The notes under the pieces were generated by a model. The model was not told the origin of the DNA. It did no database searches and worked only from the letters and a program-made list of their open reading frames with translations. The translations under genes and the position numbers were made by a program. This document shows, piece by piece, positions 1 through 9,548 of a stretch of DNA of 64,000 nt. The stretch is taken from NCBI GenBank assembly GCA_021810205.1, contig JAJZJC010000002.1:1-64000 (forward strand), given 5' to 3'. Source of the DNA: Actinomycetes bacterium. Lineage in GTDB: Bacteria; Actinomycetota; Acidimicrobiia; Acidimicrobiales; RAAP-2. The first letter of the stretch is position 1. Every line of letters starts with the position of its first letter.

Positions 1-921
1 TGCCGTCGCTTGCAGCCACCGCACCACGTCTGCCCGCGCGGCCGGCGGCCCCACGATCTCTGCGTGGTCGAGCATCCCGAGCACCCAGGACCGCAGCACG
101 CCAATGCTCGTCATGCCCAGGCGCAGCAGGACTCCGCCGTCCCGCTCGCGCTCGATGACCGCGCGTTCACCGACCTCTGTGATCACACGCGGCGCCTCCA
201 CGGCATCGACATGGACGAGGACGAAGTCGTCGTCGCCCTCGCCGGCTTCCCGATAGGGCTCGAGCGGCGCCTCGAACACCTCGGGGTCGAGCGGCGCCGG
301 TGGCGCACCGCTGTCCGGCGCCCCGACGCGGGGTGAGCCGCCGATCCGGTCGACGCGGAAGGTGCGCGCAGCAGCTCGTGTCTTGTCCCATCCCATGAGG
401 TACCAACGACCGCCGTGAAAGCGCAGCGTCACGGGCGCCACCGTGCGTGGCTCGCCGTGGTAGTCGAAGCGGACCTCACGGCGCGTCCGCACCGCGTCGA
501 ACAGCGTGGCGAGCGCGGGTGGCGGCGCGAGCGCGGCGACCGGGCGGGTCTCCGCCGCGCCGGTCGCACCCAGCTTGGCGAGCGCGTCCCGGCCACTAGG
601 ATCGCCGAAGTGAACGCCGGCGACGGCGAGGTGCAGGGCGGCCTGCTCGTCCGGCTCGAGGTCGAGGTGGGGAAGGTAGAAGGCGTCGGGATCGATCCGG
701 TACCCGTACTGATCGGGACCCTCGATCGGCTCGGTCACGACCGGGATGCCCTCGTCCCGAAGGATCCGCTTGTCGCGCTCGAACGCCTGGCGACGCGCAG
801 TCGGAGAGGACGGGTAGCCCGGCACCACGCGGGCGATCTCGTCGAGGGTCCGCGGCGCCGTGCTGTGCAGCAGCAGCAGCACGAGGTCGGTGAGGCGCTC
901 CAGTCGGTCGAGGGTCGCCAT
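1..921 (-). CDS. WYL-domain transcriptional regulator (PafB/PafC-like), 3' end truncated by window edge
   Basis: Minus-strand reading from ATG at 921: MATLDRLERLTDLVLLLLHSTAPRTLDEIARVVPGYPSSPTARRQAFERDKRILRDEGIPV...GYRIDPDAFYLPHLDLEPDEQAALHLA...RFHGGRWYLMGWD; HTH_11 + WYL pattern. Not listed as an ORF because it runs off the edge. Confidence 0.85.
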   Translation of the reverse strand, partial: MATLDRLERLTDLVLLLLHSTAPRTLDEIARVVPGYPSSPTARRQAFERDKRILRDEGIPVVTEPIEGPDQYGYRIDPDAFYLPHLDLEPDEQAALHLAVAGVHFGDPSGRDALAKLGATGAAETRPVAALAPPPALATLFDAVRTRREVRFDYHGEPRTVAPVTLRFHGGRWYLMGWDKTRAAARTFRVDRIGGSPRVGAPDSGAPPAPLDPEVFEAPLEPYREAGEGDDDFVLVHVDAVEAPRVITEVGERAVIERERDGGVLLRLGMTSIGVLRSWVLGMLDHAEIVGPPAARADVVRWLQATA

Positions 922-965
922 GGCGGCAAGCGTAGGGCCCGCGCGGGCATCTGAGCGGAGCCTCC

Positions 966-1892
966 GTGCACCTTCCCGCCTACTCCCTGCACCTCGCAGC
1001 GTGGGTCGGCCTGCTCGGCGTCGTGGCCGTGTACGCAGTCCTCATCCGTGTGCCGCGCTTCGCGGTGTCCAAGCGACAGGCCTGGTCGTTCCTCGGGGCG
1101 ATGGGCGTGCTCCTCGTGTCGCTCACCTGGCCGCTCGCGAACCTTGCCGCGCACTCGCTGCTCGTCGCGCTCGTGGTCCAACGGCTGCTCCTGTTGCTCG
1201 CCGTGCCGCCGCTGCTCTTCACTGGTCTGCCGGTCGGTCTCGTCGCCGCGATGACCCGCCCGTCCCTCCTCGACGCGGTCGCGCGCGTCTGCAGCCGTCC
1301 GGTGCCCGCTGCCGCCATCGTGACGGCGGTCTCCGTCGGCACGCTCACTGCCCCCGTGGTCAGCGCGCAGGCATCGTCCGCGTACGCCCGCGGCGGCCTC
1401 GACGGCCTCCTGCTCCTCGCAGGGTGCGTCCTGTGGCTGCCTGTCCTGCACCCCGTTCCCGGAACGGGCTCGATGTCCGCCCTCGCCACGGCTGGCTACC
1501 TCGTCGTCCAGTCGATCCTGCCGAGCTTCCTCTCGATCGTCTGGATCTTCGCCCGCCACCCTCTCTATGCCGTCTACGCGCACGGCCGGGTCCTCTTTCT
1601 GTCCCCTCTCGCGGACCAGGAGCTGTCGGGGTTCGTGGCGAAGCTCGGCACGATCTTCGTCCTGTGGGGCGTCGCGTTCGTGATCGTGGTCCGCTCCGAG
1701 CGCGTTGCCGAGGAGGGTGGCGACCCGAACCCGCTCACTTGGGCCGACGTCGAGCGCGAGCTCGAGCGGGCGGAACGCCGCGATCGCCACCGCGCCCGCG
1801 TGCCCGACGCACCGGGGCGCTCGCGCACGTTCGGAGACGCCGCGCGGCCCGACGACGACCCCGACGGCGGCTCCTCCTCGCCCAGCGACTGA
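966..1892 (+). CDS. CtaG/caa3-type cytochrome c oxidase assembly membrane protein
   Basis: 308 aa, multiple TM segments, HPLYAVYAHGRVLFLSPLADQELSGFVAKLGT CtaG-like pattern. Confidence 0.75.
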   Translation: MHLPAYSLHLAAWVGLLGVVAVYAVLIRVPRFAVSKRQAWSFLGAMGVLLVSLTWPLANLAAHSLLVALVVQRLLLLLAVPPLLFTGLPVGLVAAMTRPSLLDAVARVCSRPVPAAAIVTAVSVGTLTAPVVSAQASSAYARGGLDGLLLLAGCVLWLPVLHPVPGTGSMSALATAGYLVVQSILPSFLSIVWIFARHPLYAVYAHGRVLFLSPLADQELSGFVAKLGTIFVLWGVAFVIVVRSERVAEEGGDPNPLTWADVERELERAERRDRHRARVPDAPGRSRTFGDAARPDDDPDGGSSSPSD

Positions 1893-1946
1893 CCCACGGC
1901 CGCGCGCCGGGTCGGCCGATCCGGCGCGCGGCGGGGTCGGCGCCTG

Positions 1947-2441
1947 TCAGGCGCGCGGATGTCCGAAGGAGAACGGTGGCGTCTGCAGGAGGAACGTGCC
2001 GAGCAGTCGCCTTCCGGGATAGCCGAACTCGACGACTGCGTAGCGCCCTGACCGATCGCCTGCCGCATCCATCACACGGGCGGCCCTGAACCTTCCTTCG
2101 AAGTCGACCAGGCAGACCTCCGAGGGGTGGTGGGACGCAGCGCGCGCGGTTCGGTACAGGAGGGCCGAGTGCGGGCGGAGGGAGGCCACAGCGACCAGAC
2201 GGACACCGTGGAGCCGGCCCTCGTGGCGCACCGCGTGCAACGCGGACGCGACGTCCACGAAGCAGTTGCTGTCGGCAGTGCCGAGATCGCTGCGTACCGG
2301 CGCGCATCCCGCCAGCGTCCCCGCCGCGACCGCGACTGCGACCACACACGCACCGAGACGCGCGCCGCGCCGTGCTGCCCCGGTCACGACCGTCGCTCGG
2401 CATGCGGTGCCGGCATTCCACGCTGTCCCTCGCCTGGTCAT
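1947..2441 (-). CDS. putative lipoprotein, hypothetical
   Basis: 164 aa with signal-like segment and LAGC lipobox. Confidence 0.5.
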   Translation of the reverse strand: MTRRGTAWNAGTACRATVVTGAARRGARLGACVVAVAVAAGTLAGCAPVRSDLGTADSNCFVDVASALHAVRHEGRLHGVRLVAVASLRPHSALLYRTARAASHHPSEVCLVDFEGRFRAARVMDAAGDRSGRYAVVEFGYPGRRLLGTFLLQTPPFSFGHPRA

Positions 2442-2448
2442 CGCCGTC

Positions 2449-3927
2449 TCATCGCGCGAGCCGCTCTCCTTCGTCCCCTGCGTTGCTAGCAGGCCTCGGG
2501 GCCGACTGCATCGGAGGAGACATCAGGGGCAAGGGCGGGTCGAGGGCCGCGCCCGTCTCGACGGCGATGACCTGCGGCTCGACGGGCGCGGACAGGGCGC
2601 TGCGCGGCCATCGCCCGCGTCGCACCCCGAGCGCCAGCCCACCCCACGACGACCACCCGACGCCGAGCACGAGCCAGAAGCTGATCAGACGGTAGACGAG
2701 GACGGCCGCGATATCGGCGGTCGTGCCACCACCGAAGTACGACAGGGCGATCGTGATGCTGCCCTCGACCGCCCCGAGGCCGCCTGGGGTGATCGGCAGG
2801 TTCGCCGCGAGCTGCCCTGCGCCGTACGCGAGGAGCAAGCCTTTCCAGGGTACGTTGCTCCCGATCGCCAGGAACGCGATCGCGAAGCATGCGCAGTCGA
2901 AGAACCAGTTCGAGAACGCCCACACCAAGACGTCGAACGCCTGCGCCGATTGCAGCCGGACGGCGGCGATCCGCTCGAGCAAGGCGACGATGTGCACCTC
3001 GCGGTCTCCGCGGGGCCGGCCGATGAGGCGGTGGGAGAACGCGAGGAGGTGGCGGGCGACGAGCGCGAGGGGGCGTTCGTAGACGAACAGCACGCCGAGC
3101 GCTGCCGTCACCGCCAGGATGCCGACGACCGCTGGCACGAGGTCCAGCGACGCGCCCTGCTCGTCCGCCAGCACCAGCCCGATACCGGCCAGCAGTGACA
3201 ACGACAACGCCGCGAAGACCGTCGTGCCGACAAGCGCCCAACCGGCGAGGGTGTCGTCGGCGCCCAGTCGCCGGTACCAGCGGAACCCGTAGACCGCGGC
3301 AACCGCGGGGCCGGCTGGCACGGAATTGCTCAGCGCCTGCGCCGCCAGCGTCACCCCGGCGAGCGGTCGCAGCTTCGCGCGCAGTCCACCGGCCCGAAGC
3401 AGCCGTGCCTGCATGCGCACGAAGGAGAGCTCCGACGCGGCTTCGGCCGCCATCGCCACCGGCACCCACCACCACCGGAGCTTTGCGAGCACCGCGCCGA
3501 TGCCTGTGAGCTCCCCTTTGTGGCCGGCGAGGACGTCGACCGCCACCGCGAGGAGGGCGAGCCCCACGAACCATCGAGCCACCGGCCATGCTCGCTTGGC
3601 GTGGGGCCACACCCGCCGGAGGGCGACGGGGACCCGGCGGGTCCGAGCGCGGGGATCGGGCTCCTCCGCTGGGGCTCGAGTCTCCGTCGTGGCTCCCGCG
3701 TCCTGTGGCGGCAGTTGGCCGCACGTGAGTGAACTCGCTGGGTCGGTCCGCAGCTTACGGCCCGGCGCCTCGACGCGCCGGTCGCCCGAGCGCGCCGAGC
3801 CACCACTTCCGAGGCCTACTGGGCCGAGTCGGTGGATGGTCGCATCGTCGATGTCAGACGTATCGGCACAGCTGGGCCCCGAGTGCACCAGCACCGCCGC
3901 CGAGGACGCGGGCCGTGTCCGGCGCAA
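2449..3927 (-). CDS. YbhN/UPF0104 family (lysylphosphatidylglycerol synthase TM region) membrane protein
   Basis: Multiple TM helices, LSNSVPAGPAVAAVYGFRWYRRLGAD...ANLPITPGGLGAVEG motif; start uncertain. Confidence 0.75.
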   Translation of the reverse strand: MRRTRPASSAAVLVHSGPSCADTSDIDDATIHRLGPVGLGSGGSARSGDRRVEAPGRKLRTDPASSLTCGQLPPQDAGATTETRAPAEEPDPRARTRRVPVALRRVWPHAKRAWPVARWFVGLALLAVAVDVLAGHKGELTGIGAVLAKLRWWWVPVAMAAEAASELSFVRMQARLLRAGGLRAKLRPLAGVTLAAQALSNSVPAGPAVAAVYGFRWYRRLGADDTLAGWALVGTTVFAALSLSLLAGIGLVLADEQGASLDLVPAVVGILAVTAALGVLFVYERPLALVARHLLAFSHRLIGRPRGDREVHIVALLERIAAVRLQSAQAFDVLVWAFSNWFFDCACFAIAFLAIGSNVPWKGLLLAYGAGQLAANLPITPGGLGAVEGSITIALSYFGGGTTADIAAVLVYRLISFWLVLGVGWSSWGGLALGVRRGRWPRSALSAPVEPQVIAVETGAALDPPLPLMSPPMQSAPRPASNAGDEGERLAR

Positions 3928-4100
3928 GGAGCGCGGGTCGTGGCCGAGCGAGCCCGGAGCCGGTGCCGACCCATGCCGCCGCGATCCTCACGGCGGCCGT
4001 CTGTGTGCTGGGCGGGGAATGCCACGTCGGGGCAGCCAGCTCGAGCACCTTTCGTCTGGCGGCCATTGGCCGCCCGGCCTTCTACCGACTGCAGCCCAGC

Positions 4101-4427
4101 TCAGCTCAGCGCGGCCGCGCGCAACTCGTCGATCGAGAGCTCCGCGGTGGCTTCGCCCCCGCACTGGGGGCATCGCTCGACGTGGCGCCAGGAGCGCAGC
4201 AGGCGAGTACCCTCCGCGTTCAGCAGCACGACGAAGGTCTCGGACTCGGGATCGAGCTCGAGCCCGTAGTACGGCCGCCAGGCCGTCGACGCCTGCCGGG
4301 CGTCGAGATCCAGACCCTTCAGGATCCGGCGGAAGCGCATCCGCTCGGTATCGAAGATCCACGTGCTGTGGCACGACTCGAAAACAAGCGGTGCATCAGG
4401 GGTGGTTGCGCTCACAGAGCTCATCAT
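4101..4427 (-). CDS. hypothetical protein with CPxCG zinc-ribbon-like motif
   Basis: 108 aa, VERCPQCGGEA. Confidence 0.5.
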   Translation of the reverse strand: MMSSVSATTPDAPLVFESCHSTWIFDTERMRFRRILKGLDLDARQASTAWRPYYGLELDPESETFVVLLNAEGTRLLRSWRHVERCPQCGGEATAELSIDELRAAALS

Positions 4428-4535
4428 GCCCAGGAGGGGTGAGGATTAGATATGCCCGACATTGCAGTTCGGTGACGATGCTCGGGGCCGCCGCACACAC
4501 AGCTCGTTGTCGCAGGCCAAAGCCTATGACAGAGC

Positions 4536-5891
4536 CTATAAGGGGCCACCGTCGTGCTTGCGACCTCGAAGCACCTCGCGTTTGGTCACCAAGAGATCCA
4601 GTCCGGCGGCGAGCTTCGCCCGAGTCTCGGCAGGATCGATGACCGCGTCGACGAACCCACGCTCGGCGGCCTCCCACGGAGTGAGATACCGTTCGCGGTA
4701 CTCGACCTCACGCGCCGCTCGTTCATCCGCGCTCGCCCTGCGATGCAGGATCTGGACCGCACCTGACGCGCCCATCACCGCGACCTGCGCCTGGGGCCAG
4801 GCGAAGCACAAGTCGTTGCCCAGTCCCTTGGAGTCCATGACGATGTAGGCGCCACCGAACGCCTTGCGCACGATGACGCACAGCCGCGGCACCGTTGCCT
4901 CGCCGTACGCGAACGCGAGCTCTGCACCGTGGCGGATCATGCCGCGCCATTCGAGGTCCTTTCCCGGCAGGAATCCCGGCGTGTCGACCAGCGTGATGAT
5001 CGGAAGGTTGAACGCGTCGCACAGGCGGACGAACCGGGCGCCCTTCTGCGACGCGGAGATGTCGAGGGTTCCGGCCAACGACTTCGGCTGGTTCCCCACC
5101 ACCCCGACGGCGTGACCACCGAGGCGAGCGAAGGCGGTGACGAGCTGGGGAGCCCAACGACCCCATAGCTCGCACAGCTCGCCGTCGTCCATGACGCTGC
5201 GCGCCACATCACGCACGTCGTACGAGGCTCGCTCTTGGACCGGCACGATGTCATGCAGCCCCGCTGTGTGGCGCGAGACAGGATCGTCGGTCGGCACGAA
5301 CGGTGGCTCGGCATCGGTGTGGTCAGGTAGGTAGCCGATGAGCATCTCCATTGCGTCGACGGCATCGTCGGCTTCGAGTGCGCACAGCCCGCTGGTCGTG
5401 GCATGGACGCCCGGTCCCCCGAGGTCGCGCGGGCCGAGGCGAACACCGGTGAACGCCTCGACCATGGAGGGGCCCGACACGAAGGCGACAGCGTCAGGCG
5501 TCAACACGACGAGATCGCTCAAGCCGAGGAGCAACGCCGGACCCGAGACGACGGGACCTACCGCCGCGGTCACGACGGGGACGACCCCCGAGCACCGTGC
5601 GATGGCCGCGGCCGCATTGCCCCAGCCGTGGAGCGCGTCGAGGCCGACAGCGATATCTGCGCCGCTCGAGCTCAGCTCCAAGCACAACGGGACGCGCAGG
5701 TGCAGCGCGAGATCGGCGGCTCGCACCAGGCTCTCCCCGTCCTCGCGCGCCAGCGCGCCTCGCCGACGGTCCGACGACGTTCTCGCCATCACGACCCTGC
5801 GATCGCCGATCTTGTCGACCGCGACGCTGATCGTCCCATCGAGACCGCCGCGTACCGAGACGCCAGGGACTGTGCGAACGGTCGACACCAC
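4536..5891 (-). CDS. acyl-CoA carboxylase carboxyltransferase (biotin-dependent, beta-subunit-like)
   Basis: ITLVDTPGFLPGKDLEWRGMIRHGAELAFAYGEATVPRLCVIVRKAFGGAYIVMDSKGLG. Confidence 0.85.
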   Translation of the reverse strand: MVSTVRTVPGVSVRGGLDGTISVAVDKIGDRRVVMARTSSDRRRGALAREDGESLVRAADLALHLRVPLCLELSSSGADIAVGLDALHGWGNAAAAIARCSGVVPVVTAAVGPVVSGPALLLGLSDLVVLTPDAVAFVSGPSMVEAFTGVRLGPRDLGGPGVHATTSGLCALEADDAVDAMEMLIGYLPDHTDAEPPFVPTDDPVSRHTAGLHDIVPVQERASYDVRDVARSVMDDGELCELWGRWAPQLVTAFARLGGHAVGVVGNQPKSLAGTLDISASQKGARFVRLCDAFNLPIITLVDTPGFLPGKDLEWRGMIRHGAELAFAYGEATVPRLCVIVRKAFGGAYIVMDSKGLGNDLCFAWPQAQVAVMGASGAVQILHRRASADERAAREVEYRERYLTPWEAAERGFVDAVIDPAETRAKLAAGLDLLVTKREVLRGRKHDGGPL

Positions 5892-5955
5892 CAGGCGGCG
5901 ATCCTACGTGCAGCGGCCCCCGGGCAGGGGACCAAGCCTCGTATCGGTGCCAGAA

Positions 5956-6011
5956 CGGGCTTCACGCAGCGGGCTTCGCGCAGCGGGCTTCGCGCAGCGG
6001 GCTTCGCGCAC
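5956..6011. repeat. Four tandem copies of a 14-bp unit (cgggcttcgcgcag)
   Basis: Direct reading; first copy has 1 mismatch, last ends cac. Confidence 0.9.
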
Positions 6012-6327
6012 GAAGGCGTCGACGCGCGGCCGAGTGATGACCTACGTTTGACAGCGCCGCCTGTACAGGCTGGTCGAAGAACGGCGGCGGGCGGTCGCGG
6101 AGGGACGCCCGCCGCCCCACGCAGTACTGGTCGCGCAGCGCACCCGGTGCACGACGCCCCGTAGACACCCGAAGCTCGATCCCCTCTCGCCCCCGCATCA
6201 GACCAGTCCCGGCCGGCACTACTATTCGACCAGGGTCGCCGGGATCGAACGGCACCCTGACCCACGGTCGACGGCCGGGCCACAACGTTCCCCGGTTCGG
6301 GGAGTTGCGACGGCACAGGGGGCTGCG

Positions 6328-7086
6328 ATGGTCACTGGGAACTCCCAGAGAAGCGACGAGCACGACGAGGTGTCAGTGCTCGTCCGCTCGCTCGCGCTTT
6401 CGACCGCGAAGCTCTGGGACGAGCTCTTCGAACGGATGGACAGGCTAGAGGCCATGCAGCGCGACCTGCGCACCCTCGTCACGCGAATCGGACAGGTTCT
6501 CCCCGACGCTGCGGACGAGCTTCGCGCCGAAGTCGCCGCATTGGAGGAGGCCGCGGGTCCGAAGATGGATCCGCAAGGTCCCGTGGAGGACAGGAAAGGG
6601 GCGGCGGCGCGCCATGCCACCGTCGACGCTGCGCCCGAGCTCGAGCTCCCCGGCGCGCACGACGCGACAAGCGGTCTGCCGCCCGTGTGGACACCTGCGC
6701 CGCTCGCCCACATGGCGCGCACGGACGCCGCCACCACCGACATCGGCCCCGCGTGCAGTAAGGACCGTCCCGCACTCCACGATGTCGCGCCTCTCCTCGA
6801 CCCGCCCCCGACACCGGCGGACCCGCCCGCCCGGCCACTGGCCGTGCCGCCCCCACCGGCGGGCTATGTCGTGTTCCGAGTGCCGTCCGCAGCTGCCATC
6901 TCGTCGATCACACCCGATCGTGTTCCCCCGGGCGCAGCGCCGGTTCCCGCGCGCACACGCGTGCAGGTGTTCGAGGGGCCACGGCCCCACGCGTCTCCGA
7001 CGTGCGAGGAGATCGAAGACGGCAGAGAGAACGGCCCTACCATCGCCCCGAACTTCTCCGCGAGGGCAGTCCGCCGCCGGCACTGA
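6328..7086 (+). CDS. hypothetical Pro-rich protein with N-terminal coiled-coil-like segment
   Basis: 252 aa ORF with plausible coding composition. Confidence 0.5.
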   Translation: MVTGNSQRSDEHDEVSVLVRSLALSTAKLWDELFERMDRLEAMQRDLRTLVTRIGQVLPDAADELRAEVAALEEAAGPKMDPQGPVEDRKGAAARHATVDAAPELELPGAHDATSGLPPVWTPAPLAHMARTDAATTDIGPACSKDRPALHDVAPLLDPPPTPADPPARPLAVPPPPAGYVVFRVPSAAAISSITPDRVPPGAAPVPARTRVQVFEGPRPHASPTCEEIEDGRENGPTIAPNFSARAVRRRH

Positions 7087-7113
7087 CACACGCCGGCCGC
7101 GCGCCGGCCTGGG

Positions 7114-7617
7114 TCAGCGCGACCGCGAGTCCGATCCGAGATCGCTACGCCGCCAAGGCCCCGAGCGACCGCCGGACTTCTCCCACAAGGCGACGTCGGC
7201 GATCGTCATCGAGCGGTCCGACGACTTGCACATGTCGTAGACGGTCAGCGCGGCGACGGTGCAGGCCGTCAGTGCCTCCATTTCCACGCCGGTGCGGTCG
7301 ACGGTCTCCACCTGGGCTTCGACTTCGACATAGTCGTCGCCGATCGAGAAATTGACGGCAACGGAACCGACCAGGACCGGATGGCACATCGGGATCAGCT
7401 CCGCAGTGCGCTTGGCTGCCTGGATGCCGGCGATGCGGGCCGCCGCCAAGACGTCCCCCTTCGTGATGGCGTTGTTGGCGACCTTGGTCGTCGTCTCGGG
7501 GAGCATCCAGACTCGGCAGCGGGCGAGCGCACGTCGGTGGGTCGGCTCCCTGGGGCTGACATCGACCATGCGGGCACCGCCGAGGGGATCTAGATGCGTC
7601 AAGCTGCGGTCGGCCAC
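7114..7617 (-). CDS. moaC: cyclic pyranopterin monophosphate synthase
   Basis: LTHLDPLGGARMVDVS...KGDVLAAARIAGIQAAKRTAELIPMCHPV...VEMEALTACTVAALTVYDMCKS; GTG start at 7617. Confidence 0.95.
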   Translation of the reverse strand: MADRSLTHLDPLGGARMVDVSPREPTHRRALARCRVWMLPETTTKVANNAITKGDVLAAARIAGIQAAKRTAELIPMCHPVLVGSVAVNFSIGDDYVEVEAQVETVDRTGVEMEALTACTVAALTVYDMCKSSDRSMTIADVALWEKSGGRSGPWRRSDLGSDSRSR

Positions 7618-7697
7618 GGCGGGAAGTCTAGGGCGACCGGCGGCACCCTCGATGCCCCGAAGCCGACGGCCGAACCAGCCGCCGCCATCGGCTAGGA

Positions 7698-7724
7698 TTG
7701 GCACTCGACGGTTGAGAGTGCCAA
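7698..7724 (+). promoter_or_regulatory. CIRCE-type operator TTGGCACTC-N9-GAGTGCCAA
   Basis: Perfect 9-bp inverted repeat with 9-nt spacer matching TTAGCACTC-N9-GAGTGCTAA; 54 bp upstream of the fmdB-like start. Confidence 0.88.
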
Positions 7725-7778
7725 CGGTGGGCAGCGGTCGTCCCCCGGGCACCGCCATGTGAGCCAAGGAGACGGTCG

Positions 7779-8132
7779 ATGCCAACGTACGAGTACGCCT
7801 GCTCGAGCTGCGGCGAGCACGTCGAGGTGGTCCAGTCGTTCTCCGACGACCCGTTGACGACGTGCCCCCACTGCGGCGGCCACTTGCGCAAGGTGTTCGG
7901 CTCGGTCGGGATCGTACTGAAGGGCAGCGGCTTCTACCGGACCGACAGCCGATCGTCCTCGAACGGCTCACGCCCGGCGCCCAAGAGCAGCAAGGACTCA
8001 GGGGCCTCCCCTGGTGGGTCGGCCGAGTCGGGCTCTTCGTCGGCCGAGTCGGGCTCTTCGTCGGCCGAAAAAGGCGGCGGCGACAAGAGCGCCGCGTCGA
8101 GCTCGTCATCGGCCAGTGCGGCCGCGAGCTGA
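7779..8132 (+). CDS. FmdB-family zinc-ribbon protein
   Basis: MPTYEYACSSCGEHVEVVQSFSDDPLTTCPHCGGHLRKVFGSVGIVLKGSGFYRTD. Confidence 0.93.
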   Translation: MPTYEYACSSCGEHVEVVQSFSDDPLTTCPHCGGHLRKVFGSVGIVLKGSGFYRTDSRSSSNGSRPAPKSSKDSGASPGGSAESGSSSAESGSSSAEKGGGDKSAASSSSSASAAAS

Positions 8133-8189
8133 GCTCGCCGCCCGGCATCGCCCGGCGGCGAAGACGATGCGATGCTCGGGCCTCGAACG

Positions 8190-9548
8190 CTACGCCCCGC
8201 TGAGCTGCATGTCGGCGACCGCGAGCGTCTGACCCGCGGCCGTGCCCGGAAGCCACTCGATGTCCGCGCCGACGTGGCGGATCGATAAGAGCATGCGCTG
8301 GAGCGTCGAGGCGACCGTCGCCTCTCGCACCGGCTCCGCGAGCTCACCTGTGCGCACCATCAGCCCCTCTGCGCCGACGGAGAAGTCGCCGCTCACCGGG
8401 TTCACTCCCGAATGGACGCCCGTCACCGACTGCACGTAGATGCCTGTGCCCACGTCGCTCAGGATCGCCCCTTGGTCGAGCGTGCCGGGCGAGAGCACGA
8501 CGGCTCTGCATCCAGCCCCCGGCGTACCGGCGAACCCGCCGCGAACCGCCGATCCCGTCGACACCGCCCCGGCCCGGCGGGCGGAGACCGTGTCGTAGAC
8601 GAACCCCTTCAAGACCCCGGCGTCGATCAGCAGGTTCCGCCGGCACGCCAGTCCCTCGCCGTCGAAACGCGCCGCCCCGAACGCCCGTGCGTCCGTCGGG
8701 TCGTCCACGAGCGTCACCGCCTGCGCGGCCACCTCCTCGCCCAGCCGGCCCGCGAAGATCGAGCGACCTTTCACCACGGTGTCACCCGACAGGGCGCCGG
8801 CGACGATCGAGAGGATGGTGGACACGACGCGGGGGTCGAAGACGGCGGTGATGCGCCCAGAGCGAGGCTTTCGTGCGCCGAGGAGTCGCACGGCGCGGGC
8901 TACCGCATCGTCGGCCGCGCGCTCGGCATCGAGCTCGGCGGCCGCCCTGCCGACGCTGAAGCCGTTCCCGGTCTGTGTCCCCTTCCCGTCGCTCGCGATC
9001 GCGGACACTGAGAGGAAGGCCGAAGTCCGGCGAGAGGTGGCAGCGATCCCGGTGGTCGACGCGATCGCCATCTCGACGCTCGCGTCGCCGTAGTCGGCGG
9101 AGTCGACCTGGCGGACGCGCGGGTCGGCGTGCCGGACCATTCGCTCGAGCTCGAGCGCCAGCTCCACCTTCCGGTCGGTGCTCGTCTCGGCAAAGCCGGG
9201 ATGCCACAAGTCGAGCGCCGCCACGGGCACACCGTCGGGCTCGGCCAGCACGACGTCGGGATCCGGCGTCGCAAAGGCGGCATTGTCACGCGCGTCCCGT
9301 AGCACTTCGTCGACCACCGATGGCTCGAGCGACCCGGCCCACGCGAACCCGACGCGATTCCCCTCACCACCAGCGGGAACGACGACTCGGATGCCCACCC
9401 CCGCGGAGCTGGCAGTCGCGAGCTGCTCGATCTCGCCGTCGTACGCGCGCACCTCGGTGTCCTTGCCGCGCGCGACATAGACCTCCACCCCTTCGCCGGG
9501 AAGGGCACGGCCGACGACTGCGTGGGCGAGGTCGAGCAGCTCGGTCAC
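8190..9548 (-). CDS. TldD/PmbA family metalloprotease-like subunit (TldE/PmbA)
   Basis: 452 aa; PmbA-like C-terminal ...GDFSVGAEGLMVRTGEL; adjacent to TldD. Confidence 0.85.
   Translation of the reverse strand: MTELLDLAHAVVGRALPGEGVEVYVARGKDTEVRAYDGEIEQLATASSAGVGIRVVVPAGGEGNRVGFAWAGSLEPSVVDEVLRDARDNAAFATPDPDVVLAEPDGVPVAALDLWHPGFAETSTDRKVELALELERMVRHADPRVRQVDSADYGDASVEMAIASTTGIAATSRRTSAFLSVSAIASDGKGTQTGNGFSVGRAAAELDAERAADDAVARAVRLLGARKPRSGRITAVFDPRVVSTILSIVAGALSGDTVVKGRSIFAGRLGEEVAAQAVTLVDDPTDARAFGAARFDGEGLACRRNLLIDAGVLKGFVYDTVSARRAGAVSTGSAVRGGFAGTPGAGCRAVVLSPGTLDQGAILSDVGTGIYVQSVTGVHSGVNPVSGDFSVGAEGLMVRTGELAEPVREATVASTLQRMLLSIRHVGADIEWLPGTAAGQTLAVADMQLSGA

Noticed and set aside
735-1790. Long antisense ORF (351 aa)
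   Set aside because: Charged, low-complexity shadow translation overlapping WYL regulator and CtaG; typical of high-GC DNA.
5956-6011. CRISPR-like array
   Set aside because: 14-bp units without spacers; no cas genes nearby.
6200-6325. Possible tRNA (GTTCGATCC-like T-loop on minus strand)
   Set aside because: Flanking bases do not form a T-stem or acceptor stem.
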